Origin: PHAA01 sp964457945
GTDB taxonomy: Bacteria > Bacillota > Syntrophomonadia > Syntrophomonadales > Syntrophomonadaceae
NCBI GenBank assembly: GCA_964457945.1
Contig: CAYWFX010000002.1
Coordinates: forward strand, 124,001-188,000
Reading direction: 5' to 3'
Length of the DNA: 64,000 nucleotides
Shown here: piece by piece, positions 1-8,811 of the stretch
Numbering within the stretch: the stretch's first letter is position 1
Layout: each line of letters opens with the position of its first letter
Made by a program: the position numbers and the translations under genes
Notes under the pieces: generated by a model
Told to the model about the DNA's origin: nothing
Databases searched by the model: none
Seen by the model: the letters and a program-made list of their open reading frames with translations, nothing else

Positions 1-661
1 TTATCAAATGGGTTCCGCCAATAAAAGCTAATACTTTAGCTTGACCAGTTTTCATGCGGGCATATTCGATGGTATTAATTATTCCCGCATGAGCACAACC
101 ACTAATAACAATTAAACCCTCGGGATGGTTTATAACCATGGACATATCATCAGCAATACTATCTGCCACTAGCTTGTCATCAGCATTTACCCAAAAGCTT
201 CCACCCACATCTTCATAATCTGTAATCCTGGGAATCTCTCCGGTCACAAATACCGAGGGGTAAATTTCAGTGAATTCATCCGTAACAATAAGCTCCGCTC
301 CATTTGACCTTATCTCCTGCTCTTTGAACCGGGCCCCATTGTCTCGCTGGCGTTCCCCTAGCAAAACATACCGGGGTACAAAGATATTTGAATGAGCATA
401 TATTCTCTTATTCGTACCCGTCTGTAAAAACTGCACAACCGCACCGGTATGATCAAAATGGCCATGACTAATTACCAGGTCATTAATTTGAGCCAAGTCT
501 ACTCCGGCCAGAAGTGCATTCTTCAGAAGAGCCTCCTTAGAACCCGTATCAAACAAAAAACTCTTTCCATCAACCGTTACTAGGGCGGCAAAACCATATT
601 CTCCTTGGAATTTGGGTACCGGGGTTGAGTTTTCTACCAGTATCAAAATCTCTACTTTCAT
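1..661 (-). CDS. MBL-fold metallo-hydrolase, C-terminus cut by window edge
   Basis: About 220 residues are visible, read from an ATG at 661; the 3' end runs off the window. The metal-binding signature SHGHFDHTGA lies near residues 63-72, and a later GCAHAGIINT block matches the COG1237 group of metal-dependent hydrolases (some annotated as 7,8-dihydropterin-6-methyl-aminobenzene-phosphate synthase-like). The substrate is unknown. It is probably cytoplasmic, as no signal peptide is visible. An in-frame ATG at 673 sits directly against the AAAGGA ribosome site, so 661 is the better start. Family assignment is firm; the exact reaction is not. Confidence 0.85.
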   Translation of the reverse strand, partial: MKVEILILVENSTPVPKFQGEYGFAALVTVDGKSFLFDTGSKEALLKNALLAGVDLAQINDLVISHGHFDHTGAVVQFLQTGTNKRIYAHSNIFVPRYVLLGERQRDNGARFKEQEIRSNGAELIVTDEFTEIYPSVFVTGEIPRITDYEDVGGSFWVNADDKLVADSIADDMSMVINHPEGLIVISGCAHAGIINTIEYARMKTGQAKVLAFIGGTHLI

Positions 662-778
662 TAATATATCCATTCCTTTCGCTTCGCTCAAGGCACAAAA
701 CGTAATGAAACGTATTGGCGCCTAGCTATTTTTTTATTATCCTACAGCCATAGGGATAACAGTTAACTACAAATCACG

Positions 779-962
779 GGGAGGTGAGTGGCTACTCCAA
801 CATTGGAGTGACCGCATTAATATATGTGTAGATTGCCTTTCCAAGCACAAATAAGTGTGACATCGAGCACGCAGACTTATCTTTGTTAAAACACTACTCG
901 TTTATTGCCAGGCAATCAGTCAATGCTGTCTATCCCTCTAATTCTTAGAAAGGAGTTTCCCT
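779..962 (+). ncRNA. Candidate IS110 bridge RNA region
   Basis: IS110 elements specify a structured bridge RNA from a noncoding end, which base-pairs with target and donor DNA. This 5' noncoding segment fits in place and length. It has a visible inverted repeat ACTCCAA/TTGGAGT at 794-809 and further G-rich segments. I could not derive the two guide loops by eye, so this is a positional and family-based call only. A strong AGAAAGGAG ribosome site precedes the transposase at its 3' end. Confidence 0.35.
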
Positions 963-2204
963 ATGGCTCTAAAGATTGTTTACCCAATCTGTTGTGGCAT
1001 TGATGTCCACAAAACCTTCGTTGTTGCCTGTATTGCATCTACAAACAAAGGGGTTACCACCTACAAAAGCCATCGCTTTTCTACTTATACCAAAGGTCTG
1101 AAAGAGCTGTCACGGTGGCTTTGTAATAATAACTGCCCGGATGTTTGTATGGAATCTACCGGGAAATACTGGATTCCAGTATTTAATGTGCTTGAAGATT
1201 CCTGCAATATAACTCTTGCTCATCCCAAATATGTCAAAGCTATCCGTGGCAAGAAGACTGACAAAAAAGATGCTAAATGGATTGCAGATCTATTCAAGCA
1301 TGACCTTATTGTTGGAAGCTTTATGCCTCCTCTTGCTATCAGGCAGCTTCGTGACCTTATGCGCTATCGCTTTAAATTGACTAACTTTATGTCAAGCGAG
1401 AAAAACCGTCTGCAAAACTCTTTAACCGTATCTAATATTCAGCTTGGAAATATTGTCTCAGATACTTTTGGCAAAAGTTCCATGAACATCATTAATCGGC
1501 TTTTGGTAAATCCTTTGGATAACAATTTTGATATTGAACCCCTCATTCATGGTTCTATGAAAGATAAAATCCCTGAACTAAAGCTTGCTATCGATGGTTT
1601 CATCACCCCTGAACAAGCTGAAAAGATTAAAGTAATCAAGCGCCACTACGAAGATCTTAACTCTCGTAAGTCTGAGCTTGAAAAAATCATTCTTTCTCTT
1701 TCCGAGTCCTACGCCGAAGAGACTAATCTGATCTTAACTGTTCCGTCCTTTAAAAACATCTTTACCGCTATAGCGGTGATCTCTGAAATAGGTGTTAACA
1801 TGGACGTGTTTCCGACAGCTAAGCATCTGTGCTCCTGGGCAGGACTTACTCCTACTAATAACGAAAGTGCCGGAAAGAAAAAGTCAGTACGGATTTCAAG
1901 AGCCGGCTGTTACCTTAAGCCGCTTCTGGTACAATGTGCCACCGCTGTAGTCAAAAGCGAAAAGCATCCTGAAATCCGTAACCGCTATCTAAAAATTAAA
2001 CAGCGTCGTGGTCATAAACGGGCCATCATTGCTGTTGCAAGAATGCTACTTACAGCTATTTACAATATTATCAAAAAGAAAGAACCGTATAATGCTGAAT
2101 TGTATAGAAAAGCTGATGTTATTCCAGTAAACCGTGAAATCACGATTGAACAAGCGATTCTATTGATTAAAACTCAAGGTTACCGTATTAGGGCGGCTTC
2201 TTGA
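963..2204 (+). CDS. IS110 family transposase (DEDD recombinase)
   Basis: 413 residues, full length for the family. The N-terminal RuvC-like DEDD domain shows GIDVHK (Asp14), the MESTGKYW block (Glu64) and KKTDKKDAKW (Asp100, Asp103). The C-terminal Transposase_20 domain contains SWAGLTPTNNESAGKKK and the basic RISRAGCYLKP segment, followed by a typical HKRAIIAVARMLL tail. The enzyme catalyses RNA-guided insertion and excision in IS110 elements. AAAGGAG lies just upstream of the ATG. The frame is open, so the element may still be active. Confidence 0.95.
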   Translation: MALKIVYPICCGIDVHKTFVVACIASTNKGVTTYKSHRFSTYTKGLKELSRWLCNNNCPDVCMESTGKYWIPVFNVLEDSCNITLAHPKYVKAIRGKKTDKKDAKWIADLFKHDLIVGSFMPPLAIRQLRDLMRYRFKLTNFMSSEKNRLQNSLTVSNIQLGNIVSDTFGKSSMNIINRLLVNPLDNNFDIEPLIHGSMKDKIPELKLAIDGFITPEQAEKIKVIKRHYEDLNSRKSELEKIILSLSESYAEETNLILTVPSFKNIFTAIAVISEIGVNMDVFPTAKHLCSWAGLTPTNNESAGKKKSVRISRAGCYLKPLLVQCATAVVKSEKHPEIRNRYLKIKQRRGHKRAIIAVARMLLTAIYNIIKKKEPYNAELYRKADVIPVNREITIEQAILLIKTQGYRIRAAS

Positions 2205-2493
2205 TTGCTTTTTGATTTAGTCTTTTAAGTCATCAATGGATGGCTTGCTTTGCTATGCCCTTCTGATTTACAGTTGAATAAAGTTAACTGTTTCAGACTT
2301 GCTCCTCCTTGTAAGTTGCTATCTCTTATTGTTTCAATCATGGCACAAGTAGTTCCGGATAGACAAGCTACACTCCTTAATTTCACCTATTTTTTTTACT
2401 ACAGGGCGATTTTATAAGGAATACACTCTTTTTGCAGGTATGACCATGGTATTTGATGGAGAAAAAGCAGCAAGGTATGGCGTAAGGTTAGTT

Positions 2494-3912
2494 TTACCAC
2501 TTCAGCCATACCGCTATTCTTCCAAACAGGTAGCTCTTATTCAAATTTATTAAATAAGCATGCCTTTTCCGAGGTTGCAACTCCTTCCACAACCTGACGA
2601 AGAAAAATATAGCTAGAAGTCCGGATAAAAGTTCGGTTACCGAAAATGCTAACCATACCCCATTGAGATTGTAGTACCCAGGCAAAATAACGAGTGCGGG
2701 GAGGAAAAATCCTAGTTGACGGATTATGGATAACACTAGGGCAGTCATTCCTTGGCCTACAGCCTTTAATATACTATATAGAATTATTATGGGGCCCATG
2801 CATGGTAGGAAAAGGGTAGCTAAATGCATACAGTTGACCCCCAGAGCAATAAGTTCCTTTTCCTGGGAGAAACATCCCATTATCCATAAGGCATGATACT
2901 GCATGACAAACCAGGCTAGGAGTAAAATAGTCAGGGAAATAACCGCGCCCTTAACTATGCTTTCCTTCACCCGGTCATAATTCCGGGCTCCATAGGCAAA
3001 CCCGGCTATCGGCATCACTCCTTGGGCTAAGCCATAAATAGGCATATAGAATAGAGATCTTACCCTCACAAATATCCCCATAGCTGCCACTGCAGCGTAA
3101 CCAAATTGCAGCAGGATTTTATTGAAGAAGACCATAATAGCAACGCTCATCAGTTCCATTAACAGGCTGGGTATTCCCACCATATATATCCCTGTTATTA
3201 CTTTAATGCTAGGTCTGAAGTGGTGAATAGACCAGGATAAGAGGGCTCGCTTTTTGAACATGGCCCCAATCATAAGTATGGTGCAGGCCATCTGAGCCAA
3301 AACTGTAGCCCAGGCTGCCCCACGTAGACCCATTGCCTCTACCGGTCCCAATCCAAATATAAGTACCGGATCAATAATAACATTTAGGACAATCCCCGCA
3401 ACTGCAACCAGCATAGGCAGAACTGTATTTCCTTCTCCCTGGACAATGTGACCGCCAATCATGGGTACAAATGTGAAAAAACAGCCTATCATCAGAATGG
3501 AGAGGTATTCTCGGCTCAAGGCAAAAATATCCGGAGTGCAGCCGAACAGCAATAACAAAGAATCGATGTTCTTGATACCCAGCCAGGAAAAAAGTACACC
3601 GTATATGATGCAGATGAATAAGCCATGCCAGGCTATATTGTCAGCGCCGTGAAAATCCTTTTGGCCCAGGGTTCGCGCCAGGAGCGAGGTTATGCCCACA
3701 CCAGTAGCCGTTCCGACCGATACTAAGAGTATCTCGATAGGAACACATAAGGTTAAGGCCGCCAGTGTAGAGGTTCCGAGCCGGGCTACAAAGAAGGTGT
3801 CTACCAGGCTGAACAAGGAATAGAGAACCATGCCAGTCATGGCAGGAAAAGAAAGCCTCACCATAAGCCTGCCCACCGGTTCATTTACTAAACGATTATT
3901 TTTTCTATTCAT
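2494..3912 (-). CDS. MATE family efflux transporter
   Basis: 472 residues with about 12 hydrophobic segments in two repeated halves, the length and pattern of MATE antiporters. The N-terminus (NEPVGRLMVRLSFPAMTGMVLYSLFSLVDTFFVARLG) is typical of the bacterial NorM/DinF-like branch. It would export cationic compounds or drugs in exchange for Na+ or H+ across the cytoplasmic membrane. GGAGGGCGCG precedes the ATG. No regulator is adjacent, and the substrate cannot be predicted. Confidence 0.93.
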   Translation of the reverse strand: MNRKNNRLVNEPVGRLMVRLSFPAMTGMVLYSLFSLVDTFFVARLGTSTLAALTLCVPIEILLVSVGTATGVGITSLLARTLGQKDFHGADNIAWHGLFICIIYGVLFSWLGIKNIDSLLLLFGCTPDIFALSREYLSILMIGCFFTFVPMIGGHIVQGEGNTVLPMLVAVAGIVLNVIIDPVLIFGLGPVEAMGLRGAAWATVLAQMACTILMIGAMFKKRALLSWSIHHFRPSIKVITGIYMVGIPSLLMELMSVAIMVFFNKILLQFGYAAVAAMGIFVRVRSLFYMPIYGLAQGVMPIAGFAYGARNYDRVKESIVKGAVISLTILLLAWFVMQYHALWIMGCFSQEKELIALGVNCMHLATLFLPCMGPIIILYSILKAVGQGMTALVLSIIRQLGFFLPALVILPGYYNLNGVWLAFSVTELLSGLLAIFFFVRLWKELQPRKRHAYLINLNKSYLFGRIAVWLKW

Positions 3913-3976
3913 CGCGCCCTCCTCCCTAAAGTTATGTCGAAAGGAGAGCTATTAGTATTTCATTTTCCTGAAAAGC

Positions 3977-4735
3977 TCATTTCTCTTTGGTTTTTGTACA
4001 AGTAACAGTTAATTCCCGGCCATCACTACTAACTATCACTGCCCCATCCTGATCAGTACGCAGAACCTTGATGCCTGCCTGGTCCAGCATTTCGAGTACT
4101 GCTGGATCGGGGTGACCGAAAGGGTTGTTGTCGGCCACCGAAATCACTGCATAGCGAGGTTGCAGGTCTTGATAAAAAGCTGGTAAGAGCGATCCTTTGC
4201 TGCCGTGATGGGGCACCTTTACTAGGGTGATGGGATTATCTGTTTCCTTCAAAACCGCTGGCATAACTTCCGTGGGGATGTCTCCGTTTAGAAGGGCAAA
4301 AAAATCACCGTATTTAATCTATAAAACTACTGACTGCTGGTTGAAATCATTAGCAGAATAGCTTGCCCCTTCCGGATGTAAAACTTTGATCTCCAAGCCT
4401 TCCTCCATTTTTATGAATTGCCCGGTTCTTAATGGAACTATAGGAGTCCGGTTAGAATTAGTTATACTCTTTAAGTTTTGGTATTCTTTACGGTTCTTAA
4501 TGCTCTCCGGCAATCCCACATACTTCACCTCCGTCTCGGCCGCCACGCTCTCCAAACCCTTCAAATGGTCAATATCAGGATGGGTATTAATGAGCATATC
4601 CAGTTTACGAATACCCCGGTGATGCAAATAGGGAAGAACCGTCTTACCACCCACATCATAAAGCTGGCTTCCCCCTCCATCCACCAGCACAAATTTCCCC
4701 TGCGAGATCTTTATGAGAATGGAATCACCCTGTGT
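3977..4735 (-). pseudogene. Truncated duplicate of the comEC 3' end, broken by an amber codon
   Basis: This is a second copy of the C-terminal metallo-beta-lactamase domain of ComEC (intact gene at 14103-16415). Identity is very high from about 3995 to 4731, including VDGGGSQLYDV, NTHPDIDHLKGLESVAAETE and PHHGSKGSLLPAFY. At 4319-4321 a TAG replaces the CAG (Gln) codon of the intact copy within QQSVVLxIKYGDF; the frame then continues without a shift. Upstream similarity stops abruptly at about 4732, so no membrane domain or natural start is present. It is a non-functional fragment from a segmental duplication in the same orientation, about 10 kb from its parent. Confidence 0.9.
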
Positions 4736-4794
4736 TTGGGATAGAATGATGGATACTGATGCGCGTAAATATGGGCTTTTTGCGCAAAAGTATA

Positions 4795-4815
4795 CCCCCC
4801 TTAATTAAAGGGGGG
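4795..4815 (-). terminator. GC-rich hairpin downstream of corA
   Basis: C6 at 4795-4800 and G6 at 4810-4815 flank TTAATTAAA, giving a strong hairpin. It lies downstream of the minus-strand corA gene and upstream of the comEC remnant. On the minus strand it is followed by TATACTTTT, a weak U tract, so termination is plausible but not certain. Confidence 0.45.
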
Positions 4816-4937
4816 TCGTAGGTATCCTTTAGGTTTATACTATTTTGCAATAAGAATTAATTAATGCCTTCACAACCCAGCTGTTCCAGCATACCCTTGT
4901 AAAAATGCCTGGGGGTAAGCCTTCAAGACCTATAAGG

Positions 4938-5876
4938 CTAAAAGAATTTTTTGCGGGCGAAAACATAAGCCAATGAGCTTGATAACAGAACCGATATCAA
5001 AATGGTAATCATAAATGCGTGTTGATAAGTATGCAGTGGTATGTCCACATTCATGCCAAAAAAGCTGGCTACCATAGTGGGTATGGATAGTATTATGGTA
5101 AACGAGGTCAAGAATTTCATTACCACGTTAAGATTATTGGAAATTACAGAAGCAAAGGCATCCATCATCCCACTGAGAATGCTGCTGTATATATTAGACA
5201 TCTCTATGGCCTGCCTGTTTTCTATTATGACCTCTTCAATGAGTTCCTTGTCTTCATCGTACAGCTTAAGATAATGGCCTCTGACGATTTTCTCCATTAT
5301 CATTTCATTGGACCTGAGTGAAGTCGTGAAATAGACCAAGCTCTTTTCCAGACTTAACAATGAGTATAATTCCTCATTTTTCATGGACTTGTGCAAACTT
5401 CTTTCCAGTTCGTTGGTCCGCTTATTTATCTGTTTTAGATACCGCAAAAAGTATTCAGAAATACGGTACAGGATCTGCAAGGAAAAGCGGGTTTTCATAT
5501 GCGTCAAAAAGCCCTTGATCTTTTTTTGCACAAATTCATCAATTATAGGATTGGATCGCGAACAGATGGTGAGAATATAATCGTCTAGAACTACAATACC
5601 TAAAGGAATAGTATAATAAAGAGTGGACTCTAATTCGTCCGGGTCAAAAACAGGTATATCCACAATAATCAATAAGGTAGAATCTTCCTTTTCAATACGG
5701 GATTTTTCTTCTTCGTCCAAGGCGTCAGTAATATATTCGACATCGACATTGAGCGTATTTACCACCCATTCGATCTCTTCTGGAGTGGGCCCGGTAAGGG
5801 TCACCCAGCAGCCTTTCTTAATTTCATCCAATTTTTGCAAGGCTCCATTTTCTGCGCTGCAGTAAATGTTTATCAT
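4938..5876 (-). CDS. corA: CorA-like magnesium/divalent metal transporter
   Basis: 312 residues from the ATG at 5876, which has AGGGGTGATATTA in front; an ATG 21 bp upstream lacks such a site. A long acidic, helical cytoplasmic N-terminal domain leads to two C-terminal transmembrane helices. The GMN selectivity motif is present in ASFFGMNVDIP near residue 280, and the tail ends in basic ARKKFF. CorA forms a pentameric Mg2+ (or Co2+/Ni2+) channel in the cytoplasmic membrane. A second CorA lies at 6702-7643; the two differ greatly in sequence, so they are not a recent duplication. Confidence 0.93.
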   Translation of the reverse strand: MINIYCSAENGALQKLDEIKKGCWVTLTGPTPEEIEWVVNTLNVDVEYITDALDEEEKSRIEKEDSTLLIIVDIPVFDPDELESTLYYTIPLGIVVLDDYILTICSRSNPIIDEFVQKKIKGFLTHMKTRFSLQILYRISEYFLRYLKQINKRTNELERSLHKSMKNEELYSLLSLEKSLVYFTTSLRSNEMIMEKIVRGHYLKLYDEDKELIEEVIIENRQAIEMSNIYSSILSGMMDAFASVISNNLNVVMKFLTSFTIILSIPTMVASFFGMNVDIPLHTYQHAFMITILISVLLSSSLAYVFARKKFF

Positions 5877-6505
5877 TAATATCACCCCTAACATCAAGTT
5901 TTTTAAGCCAACTTATTGAACCTGGCGTATGATAACGGACTTATTCCCGCAGTGCTTAACATAAAATGGTAGTAGATATGCAGAATACAAAGTATTGAAA
6001 GCCAGTCTACTAATGCAGTAAGCAACGAGGGAAAGCGATAGCCGTTAAGCATTACTTAGATATTCCCTAAGAATGGGAGAGGCTCACAGGTTCTTCGGGT
6101 GGATAAATGAAACCCTCCACTGAAAAGTATTCCCATTTTTCGAATAAAGGCCATGTTCGGTAATCGGGTATAGGTTCCATAAGACCACCACCTTTAAGTT
6201 GGACTTAAACAACTGACCGTAGTTGTAATACCAATAAAATAAAAAACTCCGGAAGGCATAAACATTCTGCTCCCTGAGTTTAACGCCTTCCCCTCTCGTC
6301 TGAGCTTTGACTTTGTGAGCCTGAAGAAACATTTCTTAGCAACATTAAGTAATACCTTAAACCGATAATACCTGTTAACCCATTGGGGTCTCTCGACCTT
6401 TCTGGGTAGTTGCATGCGGACACACAGTAATCTCGCCTAACGAGAAAGCAATATTGATTTCTAACACATTGTAGACAGGCATTTGGCTATTTGTAAAGGA
6501 CATAG
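5877..6505. other. Long intergenic region between two divergent corA genes
   Basis: No protein gene of normal size is supported. Short overlapping minus-strand frames lack good starts or family features. The segment around 5940-6060 has imperfect inverted repeats (for example GTGCTTAAC near 5950 against GTTAAGCAT near 6046), suggesting a folded or decayed repeat. A 37-codon frame with a good ribosome site is listed separately. Confidence 0.5.
6067..6180 (-). CDS. Possible small protein, 37 aa
   Basis: An ATG at 6180 is preceded by AAGGTGGTGG at good spacing. The frame runs 37 codons to a TAG. The product would be acidic, rich in aromatic residues and proline (PDYRTWPLFEKWEYF and FIYPPEEP), and soluble. 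I recognise no family. The ribosome site and compact composition are the only support, so it may be chance. Confidence 0.3.
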   Translation of the reverse strand: MEPIPDYRTWPLFEKWEYFSVEGFIYPPEEPVSLSHS

Positions 6506-6535
6506 CAATTGTGCTTATGCTGATATATAATTTAA
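6506..6535 (+). promoter_or_regulatory. Promoter-like block repeated upstream of fur
   Basis: CAATTGTGCTTATG followed by a TATAAT at 6526-6531 and TTTAA. Over 30 bases, 28 are identical to the block at 8716-8745 in the fur promoter. It lies 167 bp before the second corA start, on the same strand. The -35 position here (ATAGCA) is poor, so activity may need an activator, or the block may be an operator shared by two metal genes. Confidence 0.45.
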
Positions 6536-6701
6536 CGCAATATACAATAATGTGGTAATATGCATTAATCTGAGCCAACGAACATAACCCGGATGTTGTT
6601 TCTAGAATTGGCTATGACTGTACAAAATATGCTATCATGATTGATGTTCTAGGTTCATCACTTATGGTTGCACGAAAAACTTGAGGAGGATGTATCTTCC
6701 T

Positions 6702-7643
6702 ATGCTTCGTACCCTGCTAGTTACAAATGATTTAAAATTAATCAAGGATGTACCCTTGGAACTGTTGGCGGAGACGGACGTCAATTGGTTCTGGGTGGAT
6801 TTCGACCTCCCCACACCCGAAGAAGGTGAACTGCTCAAAACCCATTTTGGTTTTCATCATCTAGCCATCGAAGACTGCTTCCAGCTATTGCAGCGTCCCA
6901 AGGTCGATTATTACGAGGGTTATAATTTCTTTGTGTTCCACTATCTAAACCCGGACAGCTTGACCCCGGTAGAATTAGACCTGTTTGTGGGCCATAATTT
7001 CTTAGTCACCGTGCACCTCATGCCCTCTCGGGAGATAGAAATAGTCCGCGAGCGCAAATTAGCGCTGGATACTACTTTGACCAAAGGCCCCATGTACCTC
7101 TGTTATCTGATCATGGACAAGATCGTTGACGATTACTTCCCTAGTATCGAACAGATCGAAGATCAGGTAAATAAGATCGAAATCGTCAAGCCCGGTCCCA
7201 ATTTCATCGAAGACCTTTACGAAATCAGAAGCCGACTGCTCGCCCTGCGCCATATCGTAGTACCAATGCGCGAACTGCTATACAGGATTTTGAATTCGGA
7301 TCGACTGGTGATTCCCAAGGAAGAGCGCCTCTATTTCCGGGACGTCGACGACCATCTGCACAAGCAGAGCGAAATGATCGAGTCCTATCGCGAAATTACC
7401 GCCGATTTGCGCGATAGTTATGTATCTTTAAATTCTAACCGTATGAACAACATAATGAAGACCCTGACTATCATCGCCTCCATCTTCATCCCCCTGACAT
7501 TTATCGTCGGGGTCTACGGCATGAATTTCGACTATATGCCGGAACTCACCTGGCGATGGGGCTATTTCGCTGTGTGGGGGGTGATGTTAGGAGTCGCTTC
7601 GGGCATGTTGATTGGGTTTAAAATGAAAGGCTGGTTTAAATAA
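6702..7643 (+). CDS. corA: CorA family magnesium transporter (second copy)
   Basis: 313 residues from the ATG at 6702. GAGGAGGA at 6683-6690 is the ribosome site, so the upstream in-frame TTG (6681) and ATG (6690) that overlap it are rejected. An alpha/beta cytoplasmic domain with FWVDFDLPTPEE and HFGFHHLAIEDC is followed by a long helical stalk and two transmembrane segments. The signature YGMNFDYMPEL is near residue 285, and the protein ends GFKMKGWFK. It matches the YfjQ/CorA branch of Firmicutes. Role: Mg2+ uptake at the cytoplasmic membrane. Confidence 0.95.
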   Translation: MLRTLLVTNDLKLIKDVPLELLAETDVNWFWVDFDLPTPEEGELLKTHFGFHHLAIEDCFQLLQRPKVDYYEGYNFFVFHYLNPDSLTPVELDLFVGHNFLVTVHLMPSREIEIVRERKLALDTTLTKGPMYLCYLIMDKIVDDYFPSIEQIEDQVNKIEIVKPGPNFIEDLYEIRSRLLALRHIVVPMRELLYRILNSDRLVIPKEERLYFRDVDDHLHKQSEMIESYREITADLRDSYVSLNSNRMNNIMKTLTIIASIFIPLTFIVGVYGMNFDYMPELTWRWGYFAVWGVMLGVASGMLIGFKMKGWFK

Positions 7644-7756
7644 TTCCCTTTGTCTTAAACTGCGCAGAAACAAGTAAAGGATCAACATCTATACTGGATA
7701 GAATTGGCCCTTTACCTTTGTTTGAAGCAATACCGCCTTTTTAAATTTTGAGGAAA

Positions 7757-8563
7757 TCAACTGTATATAAACGCTATGTAGAGCACCACAAGGCCGACAA
7801 TGATCCGATAATACCCGAAGGGTTTGAAATCCCTCTTCCTGATGTAGTTCATAAATGCTGCGATCACTCCCCAGGCCACCAAAAATGAAACCACAAATCC
7901 AACGCTTAGAATCTGCCATTCGGCAGCACTCAAGCTCGCGTTGGCCTTAAGAAAAGAATAAGCCGATGCAGCTATCATGGTGGGAATTGCCAAAAAGAAG
8001 GAGAATTCTGCAGCTACGCTCCTGGAAGCACCCAGAAGCATTGCTCCGATAATCGTAGCTGCTGACCGTGAAGTACCAGGAATCATCGCCAGGCACTGAA
8101 TCAAACCAATAAAAAAGGCTGTTTTATAGTTAAGTGAGGCGATGGAATTAATGGTATTCAATCTGTCTCGATTCTCTACGATAATTATTACGATTCCACC
8201 GATAACTAATGCCAGCGCTACTGTCAGAGGGTTAAATAGGGCGTCCTCCACAATCTTGCCGATAGTTCCGCCAATTAGCAAAGCCGGAATAACCGCAACA
8301 ATCGTCTTTTTCCACAAATCCCAGGTCTCGTTTTTTTCCTGATTCGTCTTCTTACTGCTAAACGGATTGATTCGCCACCAAAAATATACTACGACCGATA
8401 GGATTGCTCCGAGTTGGATAATCACATCAAACATATTTGCGAAACTGCCAGTAAATCCAACAATTCTGTTCACCAGTATCAGGTGGCCAGTTGAAGAAAT
8501 CGGTAAAAACTCCGTTATCCCTTCAACAATACCCAGGATAATTGCCATTAATAAGCTACTCAT
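7757..8563 (-). CDS. uppP: Undecaprenyl-diphosphatase UppP (BacA)
   Basis: 268 residues, the usual length, almost entirely membrane-embedded. It shows the first signature EGITEFLPISSTGHLIL (residues about 15-31) and the second PGTSRSAATIIGAMLLG (about 162-178), which form the active site. It dephosphorylates undecaprenyl diphosphate to recycle the lipid carrier of cell-wall synthesis and can give bacitracin tolerance. ACAGGAGG precedes the ATG. It is convergent with corA; the 113 bp between them hold an imperfect inverted repeat (AGTAAAGG near 7674 and CCTTTACC near 7711) that could act as a weak terminator. Confidence 0.97.
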   Translation of the reverse strand: MSSLLMAIILGIVEGITEFLPISSTGHLILVNRIVGFTGSFANMFDVIIQLGAILSVVVYFWWRINPFSSKKTNQEKNETWDLWKKTIVAVIPALLIGGTIGKIVEDALFNPLTVALALVIGGIVIIIVENRDRLNTINSIASLNYKTAFFIGLIQCLAMIPGTSRSAATIIGAMLLGASRSVAAEFSFFLAIPTMIAASAYSFLKANASLSAAEWQILSVGFVVSFLVAWGVIAAFMNYIRKRDFKPFGYYRIIVGLVVLYIAFIYS

Positions 8564-8711
8564 TATTACCTCCTGTTCATAATGTCTAAGTTCTTAATTT
8601 TAGTTTATCTGGATCATAACACAATAAGCCCGACATTTGTATTTAGGGTTTCATGCTAACCCTCGGTACCTTATTCATTTCCGCAGGCCGATTTCGGATT
8701 CCAGATTATTA

Positions 8712-8741
8712 TTGCCAATTGTGCTTATGATGTTATATAAT
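8712..8741 (+). promoter_or_regulatory. Predicted sigma-A promoter of fur
   Basis: TTGCCA at 8712-8717 and TATAAT at 8736-8741 are separated by 18 bp. The Fur box begins 15 bp after the -10 element, over the expected transcription start, a usual place for repression. The block from 8716 to 8745 is shared with 6506-6535. Confidence 0.65.
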
Positions 8742-8756
8742 TTAAATGCATCTAAT

Positions 8757-8771
8757 TGATAATGATTATCA
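8757..8771 (+). promoter_or_regulatory. Fur box (perfect 7-1-7 inverted repeat)
   Basis: TGATAATGATTATCA is an exact 7-1-7 palindrome matching the known Bacillus-type Fur box consensus. It sits between the predicted promoter and the fur gene, implying iron-responsive autoregulation, and by cotranscription control of the FeoB-like gene. Confidence 0.85.
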
Positions 8772-8811
8772 TTACCGTTTTGCTGGTCGATTATTAACAT
8801 AGGAGAGCACG

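Larger units (their letters stand above)
779..2289 (+). mobile_element. IS110-family insertion sequence (approximate ends)
   Basis: One transposase gene has about 180 bp of noncoding DNA on its 5' side and about 85 bp on its 3' side. The octamer AGTTAACT occurs at 771-778 and 2282-2289 and may mark the target core or element ends; I used it to set approximate limits. About 1.5 kb is normal for IS110 elements, which lack terminal inverted repeats. The ends are inferred, not proven. The stretch 2290-2493 holds no gene I can support. Confidence 0.6.

Noticed and set aside
2400..2545. Possible remnant reading frame after the IS element
   Set aside because: A short open stretch runs + strand into the MATE gene, but it has no start, no family match and overlaps a real gene.
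6084..6415. Two overlapping minus-strand frames of 73-82 codons
   Set aside because: They overlap in different phases, lack ribosome sites and show no family. I considered a group II intron reverse transcriptase relic but saw no conserved motif.
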